Shown: in pieces, positions 41,252 through 49,789 of the stretch
Position numbering within the stretch: position 1 is the first letter of the stretch
Layout: the number at the start of each line of letters is the position of its first letter
DNA from: an uncultured bacterium
GTDB lineage: Bacteria; Pseudomonadota; Gammaproteobacteria; Burkholderiales; CAIKXV01
Reading direction: 5' to 3'
NCBI GenBank assembly: GCA_903873475.1
Contig: CAIQON010000252.1
Span: 1-55,389, forward strand
DNA length: 55,389 bases
The notes under the pieces: model-generated
The model's input: the letters and a program-made list of their open reading frames with translations, nothing else
Told to the model about the DNA's origin: nothing
Databases searched by the model: none
Made by a program: the position numbers and the translations under genes

Positions 41252-42229
41252 ATGATTAAGCGCGCAGTTGGTCGCAGCCCTATTGCCTTCGCAGCGTTCG
41301 CGCTGCTCCTCTCAGTCAACAGCCTTGCGCAGAGCCCGGGGCAGCCGATGCGCCTGGTGGTGCCGTTCCCGCCCGGGGGTACGGCGGACCTGCTCGGCAG
41401 GCTGGTCGCACAGCGGCTGGGCGATGCGCTGAAGACGACGGTCGTGATCGACAACCGTGTCGGCGCCGGTGGCAGCGTCGGCGCGGAGGTCGTGGCCAAG
41501 GCGCCCCCCGATGGTACGACCCTGCTGCTCGGCAACGCCTCCACACACGCGATCAACCAATGGCTCTACAAGCGCATCGGCTACGACCCGATCAAGGACT
41601 TCGCGCCGATCGCGCAGGTCGCCAACGTGCCGCTGATCATGCTGGTGCATCCGTCGCTGCCCGTAAAGTCGGCGAAGGACCTGGTGGCACTCGCTCGCAA
41701 GCGGCCTGGGCAGATGAACTACGCCTCGGGCGGCGCCGGCAGCACCACCCATCTCTCGATGGAACTGCTGAAGACGCTGCTCAAGCTCGATATCGCGCAC
41801 ATCGCCTACCGAGGCAGCGGCCCGGCACTGTCGGCCCTGATGGCAGGCGAAATCCCGGTCATGATCGAGCTGATGCCATCGGCGCTGGCTCTGGTCAAGG
41901 CAGGCAAGCTCGAGGCACTGGCAGTGACCAGCGGCAAGCGTTCCGCGCTGCTGCCGGATGTACCCACCCTCGCCGAGACGGTCAGCCCGGGCTACGAGGT
42001 TGCCTCGTGGTTCGGCGTTATCGCACCGGCCGGCACCCCTGCTGCGACGATCAGCCGGCTCAATGTCGAGATCGTCAAGTTCATGGCCACAGCCGAGGTA
42101 CGCGACCGGATGCTCACCCTCGGTGCGGAGCCCGTAACCGGATCACCGGACGATTTTCTGAAATTCATTCGCGCCGAAGGCGCGCGCTGGGAAAAGGTCG
42201 TGCAGAGTTCGGGCGCGAAAGCCGACTAA
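41252..42229 (+). CDS. Bug/TctC-type periplasmic receptor (no. 8), sigma-54 controlled
   Basis: The 325-residue protein has a short signal peptide ending near residue 26 (SVNSLAQ). Blocks are QPMRLVVPFPPGGTADLLGR and PPDGTTLLLG (Thr for Tyr). IAYRGSGPALS replaces the common HVPYKG, a clear change at the second ligand loop. The AAAGGAG site and the upstream sigma-54 promoter suggest nitrogen- or aromatic-responsive expression. The stop abuts the convergent DUF1185 gene (42230) without a gap. Confidence 0.92.
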   Translation: MIKRAVGRSPIAFAAFALLLSVNSLAQSPGQPMRLVVPFPPGGTADLLGRLVAQRLGDALKTTVVIDNRVGAGGSVGAEVVAKAPPDGTTLLLGNASTHAINQWLYKRIGYDPIKDFAPIAQVANVPLIMLVHPSLPVKSAKDLVALARKRPGQMNYASGGAGSTTHLSMELLKTLLKLDIAHIAYRGSGPALSALMAGEIPVMIELMPSALALVKAGKLEALAVTSGKRSALLPDVPTLAETVSPGYEVASWFGVIAPAGTPAATISRLNVEIVKFMATAEVRDRMLTLGAEPVTGSPDDFLKFIRAEGARWEKVVQSSGAKAD

Positions 42230-42808
42230 CTAGCTGCCAGCGGGCGCTGTCGCGGGTGCGGGCGGCGGTCGCCGTTGCACGCGGGCCCGGATACGGCCAC
42301 CAGCCGCGAACACCATCACCAGGAGGATCTCATCCGGAAGCGGCGCATCGCTCATGGCCACGGTCAGGGTATCGAGGTGATCGAACGACCAGATGTCGTC
42401 CTTGTGGTTGATCGGCACGTCGAGCACCGTGCCCGGCGCGCCGACCTTGGCAGCCGCCCCGATGAGCGCTTTTCCGCCACCGATCGACGCGCGCATCGGC
42501 ACGCCCAGCGCCGGGTGCAGCAGCGCCGCGGCATGCTCGAGTTCACCGCCGGTACCGACGACCGCTCCCTTTCCGTAGGCCTCGGCCGGCGCACCGAGCA
42601 GCGCGATCGCCCTGGGCAGGCAGTGCTCCGCAACCTCGCACGACAGATCCGTGAGCAGGTCCAGGCTTCCGGCCTGCCCGAAGGCAAGCGGATTGCGGAT
42701 CGCGGCCAGGACCGCCACGCGGACCGTCGGCACCGGAACCTGCAAGCCGCCATCGGCGTGCGTCATGTCCAGAATGAACTGTGTCCTGCGAACGGCGTCG
42801 AGTGTCAT
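42230..42808 (-). CDS. DUF1185 (amino acid synthesis family) protein
   Basis: The 192-residue protein has the family core EAYGKGAVVGTGGELEHAAA, then LLHPALGVPMR, GGGKALIGAAAKVGAPGTVL and DVPINHKDDIW, followed by DAPLPDEILLVMVFAAGGR. DUF1185 proteins are often found near catabolic amidohydrolase and dioxygenase genes and have no firm biochemical role. It starts 52 bases from the divergent amidohydrolase gene, so the two may share control. Confidence 0.85.
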   Translation of the reverse strand: MTLDAVRRTQFILDMTHADGGLQVPVPTVRVAVLAAIRNPLAFGQAGSLDLLTDLSCEVAEHCLPRAIALLGAPAEAYGKGAVVGTGGELEHAAALLHPALGVPMRASIGGGKALIGAAAKVGAPGTVLDVPINHKDDIWSFDHLDTLTVAMSDAPLPDEILLVMVFAAGGRIRARVQRRPPPAPATAPAGS

Positions 42809-42860
42809 GCCTGAACCTCACATCTGAAAGAGTCGGAACCAGCCCTCGGAGCGTACCCAA

Positions 42861-43859
42861 ATGGCCATCGATTTTCATGCCTACTATCAGCCGCTCGCAT
42901 TCCTCGACCGGTTGAGGCAGCGCACGTCCTACCCGCGAATCGAAGCCGTCGACGGGCGCGAGATCGTCTGGTCGGCGCCCGGCGTCGGCCGTCCGCTGAG
43001 GCCGGAACAGAACGACATCGCAGGGCGGCTGGCGATGATGGACGCCGCGGGCATCGATACGCAGATCCTGCGGCTGCAGAACGTCAGCGGCATCGATGCG
43101 CTTGAGATCGGCGAGGGTCGCGAGGTCGCGCGCGCGGCGAACGAGGAACTGTCTGGGCTCTCCGCGAAGCACCCGACACGGTTCGTACCGTTCGCGTCAG
43201 TGCCGATGCGCGACATCCGGTCGGCCATCGAGGCACTCGAACATGCGGTGCTTCGGCTTGGACACTGTGGGGTCGGCATTTCGGTGCAGACCGGTGGCGT
43301 GTTCGTCGACCATCCGTCCGTTGCACCGTTCCTCGATCGCGTCGAGTCGCTCGGCGTGACGCTGCTGCTGCTGCCCAACCATCCGTCGAGCCTGGACAGC
43401 GTCCTCGCGCCGCATGGCTGGCTGACCGGCTCGTTCGGCTTCCAGACCGACATCAGCGTCGCGGCCTTGCGCCTGCTCTACGGTGGCGCGCTGGACAGCC
43501 GCCCGCGGCTGCGCGTAATCCTGGCCAACCTCGGCGGTGTGCTGCCCTTCCTCACCGAGCGGCTGGAAGAGTACTGGCGCCGGGTCCACGCGGGCGACCG
43601 CAGCGTCGCGATGCCGCCACCAGTGGAAGCGCTGCGCCGCTTCCACTACGAGACCGCATCCGGCGACCCAAGGGCGATACGCTTGGCGGCAGAGGTACTC
43701 GGCACCGACAGGCTGGTATTCGGCAGCGACTATCCGTCATTCGAGATGGCCCGCGGGGTGGCCAACGTGCGCGCCTCGGGACTCGACGAAACCGGCATCG
43801 AACAGATACTGCGCGGCAACGCAAGGCCGTTGATCGTGCGTTCCGGGGCAGAAAGCTAG
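42861..43859 (+). CDS. Amidohydrolase-2 (ACMSD-like) protein with altered metal ligands
   Basis: The 332-residue TIM-barrel protein resembles 2-amino-3-carboxymuconate semialdehyde decarboxylase and related non-oxidative decarboxylases. His6 is kept but the second residue of the HxH pair is Tyr8 (DFHAYYQP). His174 (LLPNHPSS) and Asp290 (FGSDYPSF) are present. The His usually found in a LAHGGG block is Asn223 (LANLGG). The barrel is otherwise complete. It may bind metal differently or have a new reaction. The neighbouring DUF1185 and Bug genes suggest uptake and breakdown of an acid. Confidence 0.85.
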   Translation: MAIDFHAYYQPLAFLDRLRQRTSYPRIEAVDGREIVWSAPGVGRPLRPEQNDIAGRLAMMDAAGIDTQILRLQNVSGIDALEIGEGREVARAANEELSGLSAKHPTRFVPFASVPMRDIRSAIEALEHAVLRLGHCGVGISVQTGGVFVDHPSVAPFLDRVESLGVTLLLLPNHPSSLDSVLAPHGWLTGSFGFQTDISVAALRLLYGGALDSRPRLRVILANLGGVLPFLTERLEEYWRRVHAGDRSVAMPPPVEALRRFHYETASGDPRAIRLAAEVLGTDRLVFGSDYPSFEMARGVANVRASGLDETGIEQILRGNARPLIVRSGAES

Positions 43860-43873
43860 GCGACGGAGGGCGC

Positions 43874-44863
43874 CTACTCCGCTGGCTTGCGCATCGTCCG
43901 GATCGCCTCGCTCACTCGTCTCGCATCCACCTCGAGGAACTTCTGGAACTCCGGCGAATCCTGGAAGGCCACCGGCGTCAGCACCCTGGACATCGCCGAC
44001 CGGTATTCCTCGCCGGTGACCACCTGGCGCACCGCGTCGCGCAACTGGCGCACGATCGGCTCGGACGTACCGCGCACTGCGAAGACCCCCGTCCAGTTGT
44101 AGAACTCGGCCTTGTAGCCCAGTTCGATCAGCGTCGGCACATCGGGGTAGAGCGCGTTGCGTTCGGCACCCCAGGTGCCGTAGACCCGCACCTTGCCCGC
44201 CTTCACATGCGGTGACGACAGCGCCGGGGACGCAGCCAGCATGGTGGCATGCCCACCGAGTACCGAGGCCATCGCCGGCGCGCCACCCACGTACGGCACG
44301 TCCTGCAGCCGGATGCCGGCTGCGGTGGCGAAGATCTCCATCGCCGTATGCTGCGGGGCATACAGGCCCGAGTGCGCATAGAACATCTCGCCCGGCCGCT
44401 TGCGTGCGGCGGCGACCAGTTCCTTCACCGATCGCCACTGTGCCGCCGGGTTGGCCACCAGCAGCGGCGGATCGGCGGTCAACCGCGCGATCGGGATGAA
44501 CTGCTCGCGGGTGAAGGCCTGCGGCCGCTTGAACAGGGCATCGACCTCCGGCACCGTGCTGAACGACGAGATGGTCACCAGCAGCGTGTAGCCGTCGGGC
44601 TTCGATGCCGCAGCGGCAGCGGTGCCGATCGCACCCGCGGCCCCTGGCCGGTTGGTGACGATGACCGGCTGCTTGAACAGGCGGTCGAGCTGGTTCGCCA
44701 GCGGCCGGGCGACGATGTCGCCCGCGCCACCGGGCGGGAACGGCACGATCAGCGTGATCGGCCGGGACGGCCAGGTCTCCTGGGCGTGCACCAGGCCGGC
44801 GATTGCGGGGGCAAGTGCGATCAACAACGTGCGCAGTGCTGCGGCGCCGGTTCTCACGTTCAT
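43874..44863 (-). CDS. Bug/TctC-type periplasmic receptor (no. 9)
   Basis: The 329-residue protein has a signal to about residue 27 (AGLVHAQ). Blocks are WPSRPITLIVPFPPGGAGDI, KPDGYTLLV and LQDVPYVGGAPAM (Val for Lys in the PYKGG loop). MFYAHSGLYAPQHTAMEI diverges from the usual YASSG-GS-HL region, so the pocket is likely specialised. It converges on the amidohydrolase gene with 14 bases between stops. Confidence 0.9.
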   Translation of the reverse strand: MNVRTGAAALRTLLIALAPAIAGLVHAQETWPSRPITLIVPFPPGGAGDIVARPLANQLDRLFKQPVIVTNRPGAAGAIGTAAAAASKPDGYTLLVTISSFSTVPEVDALFKRPQAFTREQFIPIARLTADPPLLVANPAAQWRSVKELVAAARKRPGEMFYAHSGLYAPQHTAMEIFATAAGIRLQDVPYVGGAPAMASVLGGHATMLAASPALSSPHVKAGKVRVYGTWGAERNALYPDVPTLIELGYKAEFYNWTGVFAVRGTSEPIVRQLRDAVRQVVTGEEYRSAMSRVLTPVAFQDSPEFQKFLEVDARRVSEAIRTMRKPAE

Positions 44864-44930
44864 ATTCAGGCCTCGGTAGCAGGCACGCTAAGCCAGCCGC
44901 GCCCGTTCAGGAGCGTTCCATCCGTACAGG

Positions 44931-45896
44931 TCATTCGCCGACGACGTTCCCCGCCTTGATCACCTTCGCCCACTTCGCGGTCTCGGCTTCCATCAGCCTG
45001 GCGAATTCGGCGGTGGTACGGCGCGACGTCACCACGCCCTGCTCGTCGAGACGGCGCACCATGTCCGGCACCTCGAGCAGCGCGTTTATCGCACCGTGCA
45101 TCTGGCCGATGATACCCACCGGTGTCGCACGCGGCGCGAACAGCCCGAACCAGATCTGCGACTCGTAGCCCGGCAGGCCCGACTCGTTGATGGTGGGCAC
45201 GTCGGGGAAGGCCGGGTTGCGCTTCGGCCCGCCCATGGCGATCAGGCGCAGCCGGCCGCTCTTGATGAACGGCAGCGCACCGGGCAGCGAGCCGATCTGC
45301 AACTGCGAGTTGCCGGCCACGTTGTCGGCGAGCGCCGGCCCGCCGCCCTTGAACGGCACATGCGTCATCCGGGTCTTCGACAGCAGCATGAACAGCTCGG
45401 TGTTCAGGTGCGGAAAGCCGCCGATGCCCGACGAGGCGTAGTTGATCTCGCCCGGCCGCTTGCGCGCGAGCGCGATCAGCTCCTTCACGTTGGCCGCCGG
45501 GAAGCTTGGATGCACCACCAGTGCGCTATCGCTGGTGCCGATCATCGCCACCGGCGCGAAGCTGTTGACGAGGTCGACCTTCGCCTTCTGGATGATGAAG
45601 CCGTAGCCGGTGGAGGTGAGCATCCAGGTGTAGCCATCGGGCGCGGCCGCCGAGGCGAACTCCAGGCCGACGATCGACCCGGCACCGGCGCGATTCTCGA
45701 TCACCACGTTCTGGCCGAAGCGCTTCGACAGGTCGGCTGCGAGCATGCGGCCGACGATGTCGGTGCTGCCACCGGGCGCCCAGGGAACGATGATGCGCAT
45801 CGGTTTTTCGGGCCAGGACTGGGCATGGACGGGAGCGGCGGCGAAGGCTGCCGCGACGGTGGTAGCGAGGGCGGTGACGAACGAAGAGGCAGCCAT
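44931..45896 (-). CDS. Bug/TctC-type periplasmic receptor (no. 10)
   Basis: The 321-residue protein has a signal to about residue 25 (AAPVHAQ). Blocks are WPEKPMRIIVPWAPGGSTDI, APDGYTWML and MTHVPFKGGGPAL. The end is KAGNVVGE. I chose ATG 45896-45894 because it leads into a standard signal peptide; the frame is open far upstream only because of antisense Bug debris. It lies 67 bases upstream of Bug no. 9 on the same strand, so the two may be cotranscribed tandem paralogues. Confidence 0.9.
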   Translation of the reverse strand: MAASSFVTALATTVAAAFAAAPVHAQSWPEKPMRIIVPWAPGGSTDIVGRMLAADLSKRFGQNVVIENRAGAGSIVGLEFASAAAPDGYTWMLTSTGYGFIIQKAKVDLVNSFAPVAMIGTSDSALVVHPSFPAANVKELIALARKRPGEINYASSGIGGFPHLNTELFMLLSKTRMTHVPFKGGGPALADNVAGNSQLQIGSLPGALPFIKSGRLRLIAMGGPKRNPAFPDVPTINESGLPGYESQIWFGLFAPRATPVGIIGQMHGAINALLEVPDMVRRLDEQGVVTSRRTTAEFARLMEAETAKWAKVIKAGNVVGE

Positions 45897-46050
45897 GTGT
45901 GGAAGACCTGTCGAAGGATTGCTTTGGGAGGATGGTACAGAGACGTACCGGGAGCCTGCAGGAAAAAGCAAGACGCAGGCCAACGACGCAGCCAGCGCCT
46001 CACATCGTCTGGCAGGATGCCTTTTGACCCCCAGACACAGGAACACACCG

Positions 46051-46438
46051 ATGCGCCGCCTCTCCATTTTCGTCGCGCTGTGCCTGTTTGCCCCAAACGG
46101 TTTCGCGCAGGCCTGGCCAAACCGCCCGATGCGCCTGGTCATGCCGTTCGCCCCTGGCGGTGGTGCCGACATTGCCGGACGGCTGATCGCCCAGGAACTG
46201 GGCGAGGTCCTGAAGCAGCCTGTGCTGGTCGAGAACCGCGCCGGCGCGGGCGGCACGCTTGCACTCGACAACGTCGCCAAGTCGGCGGCCGACGGGTATT
46301 CGATCGCTTTCGGCCATGTCGGTGGCATCGCGATCGCGCCCGCGTTGTTCAAGACGCTGCCGTTCGACCCGAATCGCGACCTGATCCCGGTCACCCTCGC
46401 CGTCAACGGCCTGAGCGTGCTGGTGGTCAACCCGGCTG
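46051..46438 (+). pseudogene. Bug receptor, N-terminal half
   Basis: ATG 46051 opens a normal Bug start with signal peptide (MRRLSIFVALCLFAPNGFAQ). WPNRPMRLVMPFAPGGGADI, ADGYSIAFG and DLIPVTLAVNGLSVLVVNPA follow, which takes the protein to about residue 128. After about 46438 the frame enters sequence that is the antisense of another Bug C-terminus and stops at 46581. The C-terminal half in the right orientation is absent. Confidence 0.8.
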
Positions 46439-46645
46439 CCCGGATGATCTTGCCCCACTTCGCGATCTCCGCCTCGATGAATGCCCGGAACTGCTCGGGC
46501 GTGTTGCCAACCGGCCCTGCGCCTTCCGCCAGCAGCTTTCCCCTGATCGACGGCTGCCGGAGCAGTGCGACCACCTCTTGATGCAGTCGCATCACGACGG
46601 ACCGTGGCGTGCCACGCGGGGCGACCAGCCCATACCAGGTGCCCG
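46439..46645 (-). pseudogene. Bug receptor, C-terminal part, inverted relative to the adjacent N-terminal half
   Basis: On the minus strand the reading is GTWYGLVAPRGTPRSVVMRL, then HQEVVALL, GNTPEQFRAFIEAEIAKWGK and IIRAAG. This is the typical last quarter of a Bug protein. It has no start and lacks the first 240 residues. It meets the 46051-46438 fragment head-on at a short ccggctgccc sequence, forming a chimera of opposite strands. Confidence 0.78.
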
Positions 46646-46680
46646 ATCAAGAGATGAAGGCGCGCCAAGGGAGCGTCGCG

Positions 46681-46914
46681 TCAGGCTGCGTTCTTCACTG
46701 CCGCCGACTTCCAGGCCAGACTCAACCGCTTTCCAGTAGCCGCACATTCTTTCAGGTACAGGTTGATCAGGCTCTGATATGGAATGCCGGTCTCTTCAGC
46801 CATTCCCTTGAAATAGGATATCGATCCCTCGTCGAGGCGAATGGTTACCGGCTTCTTCAGCTGAGCGGCGTAAGGGTTCTTCCGTGCGTTGGTGAAGTCG
46901 TAGTGTTTGCGCAT
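46681..46914 (-). CDS. brnA: BrnA-family antitoxin
   Basis: The 77-residue protein ends in a DNA-binding helix pair (TGIPYQSLINLYLKECA) after VTIRLDEGSISYFKGMAEET, the BrnA pattern with a ribbon-helix-helix fold. It lies 11 bases after the toxin gene, in the toxin-first order characteristic of brnTA. GAAAGG precedes its ATG. It should neutralise BrnT and repress the operon. Confidence 0.88.
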   Translation of the reverse strand: MRKHYDFTNARKNPYAAQLKKPVTIRLDEGSISYFKGMAEETGIPYQSLINLYLKECAATGKRLSLAWKSAAVKNAA

Positions 46915-46925
46915 AGGGTCGCCTT

Positions 46926-47201
46926 TCAGTAGAGGACCTGCTCGTCTGCGTCAGCCTTGCGCGCCGAAATGATGCGAATGACTCGGCCCTCGGCTCGGTA
47001 GCAGTGAACCACCACGAGGACGCGCAGACTATGGCTCAACCCGAGGAGAACGAATCGGTCCTCCAATTCGGAGTGGTCGGGGTCATCTATCAGCAGCGCA
47101 CGCTCGTCCGAGAAGACGGATCGAGCGTCTTCAAAGGAGACCTTGTGCTTGCGAAGATTGACCTGCGCCTTGCTCGGATCCCACTCGAACTGGATGGACA
47201 T
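46926..47201 (-). CDS. brnT: BrnT-family RNase toxin
   Basis: The 91-residue protein has the BrnT signature FEWDPSKAQVNLRKHKVSFE at the start, followed by ARSVFSDERALLIDDPDHSE, and VIRIISARKADADE at the end. These are the RelE-like fold elements of BrnT toxins, which act as RNases. The start lies downstream of a GCATGC-containing AT-rich stretch (47210-47235) that may be the operator. Confidence 0.9.
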   Translation of the reverse strand: MSIQFEWDPSKAQVNLRKHKVSFEDARSVFSDERALLIDDPDHSELEDRFVLLGLSHSLRVLVVVHCYRAEGRVIRIISARKADADEQVLY

Positions 47202-47287
47202 GGCTGAATGATTGTACGCATGCTGTATTTACGCCGCAATGCTGCCACTGTCTGCGGTGGCAACGTTCCGCGATCCAAGGAGAGGCC

Positions 47288-47934
47288 ATGCCGAGATTCC
47301 TCACTGCAATGACGTTCGCCGTTGCCGCCCTGCAAGGCACGAACACCCTCGCCCGTCGCCAGGGCAGAGCCCGATGGCTACACGCTGGGGGTGACGAACC
47401 TCACGACGATGTCGCTGGTGCCGGTGATCGCGCCGAAGACGCCCTACCACCCGATCAAGGACTTCACCCACATCGCCTACATTGCAGGCGCACCGGTGAT
47501 GCTCGCGGTGCATCCGAGCACGAAGGTGAATACGGTGGCCGAGCTCATCGACTACGGCAAGACCGTCGGCAAGCCGCTGACCTTCGCCTCGGCGGGCGTC
47601 GGTTCGGACGGCCACGTGATGGGCGAAGCCATCGCCGCAGCGATTGACGGACTACCCGGACGTACCGACGTTCCGGGAACTGGGTCACCCGTCGCTGGTG
47701 AGTTCGACGTGGTGTGCGCTGTCTGCGCCGGCAGGCTTCCCGCGGCCGGTTGCCGTGCGTCTGCATGCCGAGCTGTCCACCTTCCTCGCCCGGCCCGAGA
47801 TGCAGAAGCAGCTCAGCCGCTACGGGCTGCTGCCCGAGCCGATGACCATGGAGGCATTCAACCGCTTCGTGTCTAGCGAGAGTGCGCGCTGGCGGCCGAT
47901 GATCGAGGCGGCGAACCTGATCGTGAAAGAGTAG
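47288..47934 (+). pseudogene. Bug receptor with two internal deletions
   Basis: ATG 47288 (AAGGAGAGG upstream) begins a signal peptide (MPRFLTAMTFAVAALQ). Near 47350 the sequence jumps, in another frame, to the middle region AEPDGYTLGVTNLTTMSLVP and on through FASAGVGSDGHVMGEAIAAA. Near 47640 it jumps again to TDYPDVPTFRELGHPSLVSS and the C-terminus ending in NLIVKE (stop 47932-47934). About 60-70 residues are missing at each junction and the frame changes. The receptor cannot be made. Confidence 0.85.
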
Positions 47935-47977
47935 CGCTGAGTGCTTCTGGCCAGATGACTGACCACTGACGAGCCTG

Positions 47978-49156
47978 CTACTCGAAAGCGTACGCCCCCG
48001 GATGCCGGACCTCCGCCGCCCGAGCCTCGCTCAGCGTCAACGCCCCGACCTGCCCCAGCGACGCGCGCGCCTCGCCCAGCAGCAGGTCCATCGCATGCTC
48101 CGGCCCGCGCTCACCGAGCGCGCCGATGCTCCACAGGAAGCACTTGCCCATCAGCACCGCATCGGCCCCGAGCGCCACGGCGCGCACGATGTCGGTGCCG
48201 CTGCGCACGCCGGAATCCATCAGCACCGTCGCGCGGCCGTTGACCGCACGCACGATCGCGGGCAGGACGTCCACCGGCGGTGGCAATGCATCGACCTGTC
48301 GCCCACCGTGGTTGGAGACGACGATGCCATCGCAGCCGATCGCCAGCGCCCGCTCGGCGTCACGGGGATGCAGGATGCCCTTCACCAGCAGCGGCCCCTT
48401 CCAGTGGTCGCGGAACAGCGCGACCTCGTCCCAGCTGAACGCGCCCGGCGTCTGCCGGCCCACGAACTCGGCCATCTCGGCCAGGCCCGCGTTCGGCGCG
48501 TACTGGCGAAAGCTGGCGAAGCGCGGCACACCATGCCGACGCATCGCCAGCAGCCATGAAGGCGCACCGATGATGCTGGCCATCATCCGCAGGTCGACGC
48601 GAAATGGGGTAGTCACGCCACTGTGCACTTCGCGCGGCCGCGTGGTGCGTACGGGCGTGTCCGTGGTGAGGATCAGTGCGTGGGCGCCAGCCGCCTGCGC
48701 ACGGCGTGCCATGTCCAGGCCGATGCGATGGCCATCGAGCGACAGCCTCGGCAGCTGGAACCAGAACACGTCCGGCGCGACCGCGGCCGCCTCCTCGATC
48801 GTCATTCCACCGACCGCGCTGAGCGTGTAGGGCAATCGCGCGGCCTGGGCGGCGGCGGCGAGCATGCGGTCGGCACCCGGGAAACAGATCGACGGGCTGC
48901 CCATCGGCGCGACGCCGACTGGTCCCGCATAGCGGCGCCCGAAGAGTTCGGCATCGACCGGCGGCAGCGCAGTGCAGACACCGTAGCGCGGGACGATCTC
49001 GACGGCGTCCAGCGCGTGCCAGTTACGGTCGATGCCGGTGTCGGTGCCGGCGCCGCCGTCGAGGTATTCGAAGGCGAAGCGGGGAAGACGCCGGCGGGCG
49101 GCGTCGCGCATCATGGGGATGTTGGGGAAGCGGCGGAAGAGGTCGTTGTCTCGCAT
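47978..49156 (-). CDS. FMN-dependent alpha-hydroxyacid oxidase/dehydrogenase (LldD-like)
   Basis: The 392-residue (beta/alpha)8 flavoenzyme shows FEYLDGGAGTD (Tyr31), Lys259 (LLVKGIL), catalytic His283 and Arg286 (VVSNHGGRQVD), and phosphate-binding MDSGVRSGTDIVRAVALGA. It would oxidise a 2-hydroxy acid such as lactate, mandelate or glycolate. The loop normally reading YYQLYV is WFQLPRL, a possible specificity change. It follows directly on the RraA-like pseudogene. Bug genes lie on both sides (49790 and the 47288 relic). Confidence 0.9.
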   Translation of the reverse strand: MRDNDLFRRFPNIPMMRDAARRRLPRFAFEYLDGGAGTDTGIDRNWHALDAVEIVPRYGVCTALPPVDAELFGRRYAGPVGVAPMGSPSICFPGADRMLAAAAQAARLPYTLSAVGGMTIEEAAAVAPDVFWFQLPRLSLDGHRIGLDMARRAQAAGAHALILTTDTPVRTTRPREVHSGVTTPFRVDLRMMASIIGAPSWLLAMRRHGVPRFASFRQYAPNAGLAEMAEFVGRQTPGAFSWDEVALFRDHWKGPLLVKGILHPRDAERALAIGCDGIVVSNHGGRQVDALPPPVDVLPAIVRAVNGRATVLMDSGVRSGTDIVRAVALGADAVLMGKCFLWSIGALGERGPEHAMDLLLGEARASLGQVGALTLSEARAAEVRHPGAYAFE

Positions 49157-49674
49157 CTGTTTCAGGACTGCGCTCGCGCGGCACGATGCACAGCCCGTTG
49201 TCGTTGCCGATCACCACGTCTCCAGCATTCACCGGCACGTCGGCGATCGGCACCGTCGATGATCGCGCCGGCCTCGCCCTGCCGGTGGCCGAGGGTGCAC
49301 GAATTGCCGCCGAGACTGGACACGTCGACGGCACCCTCGATCACGATCACGTCGCCCGGCCCGGCGAGGTTGTGCGCCTCGAGATCAGCCTGCTTCGACC
49401 TGCGTTCCATCGCGCCCAACGTCGGCGGTTCCGACTGCCTGATGTTGCGCACGGTGACCGCCGGCCCGACCATGCGCGCCCCGGGCAGCATCGGGTTGAG
49501 CACCGCGGCAGGAATTGCTGCATCGATGCCCAGTTCATACATTGCACGGACACCGTTCCCGCAAGATCCGTGAGCGCCAGGAACGCTTCGATGACCGTCC
49601 GCGAGCGGTCGCGGAATGTCACGCATCACGATGCGTTGGGGATCGATCTTGCCAGTGAGTGGCTTGTCCGCCAT
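49157..49674 (-). pseudogene. RraA-like aldolase/decarboxylase, frameshifted
   Basis: The start MADKPLTGKIDPQRIVMRDI and the block DAAIPAAVLNPMLPGARMVG, then PAVTVRNIRQSE and AGAIIDG, match RraA/HMG-aldolase-type proteins. An extra G near 49595 shifts the frame into VIEAFLALTDLAGTVS. A missing base near 49551 restores it at MYELGID. Near 49265 about 30 residues are lost and a third frame gives VNAGDVVIGNDNGLCIVPRE, running into the hydroxyacid oxidase start. Three lesions make it dead. Confidence 0.8.
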
Positions 49675-49789
49675 GGCGGTCCTCGGTCGTGCGGGTGTGA
49701 CGATTCCCTATGCTACGCTGAGGTCTAACTTCAGGAAATCCTGTGCCAACGTCTTCGTCACGCATGCGAGCCATACCGCACGACGGACC

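Noticed and set aside
44931-46595. A single 554-residue fusion receptor on the minus strand
   Set aside because: The first part is the C-terminal relic of another Bug followed by antisense sequence; the real gene begins at 45896 with its own signal peptide.
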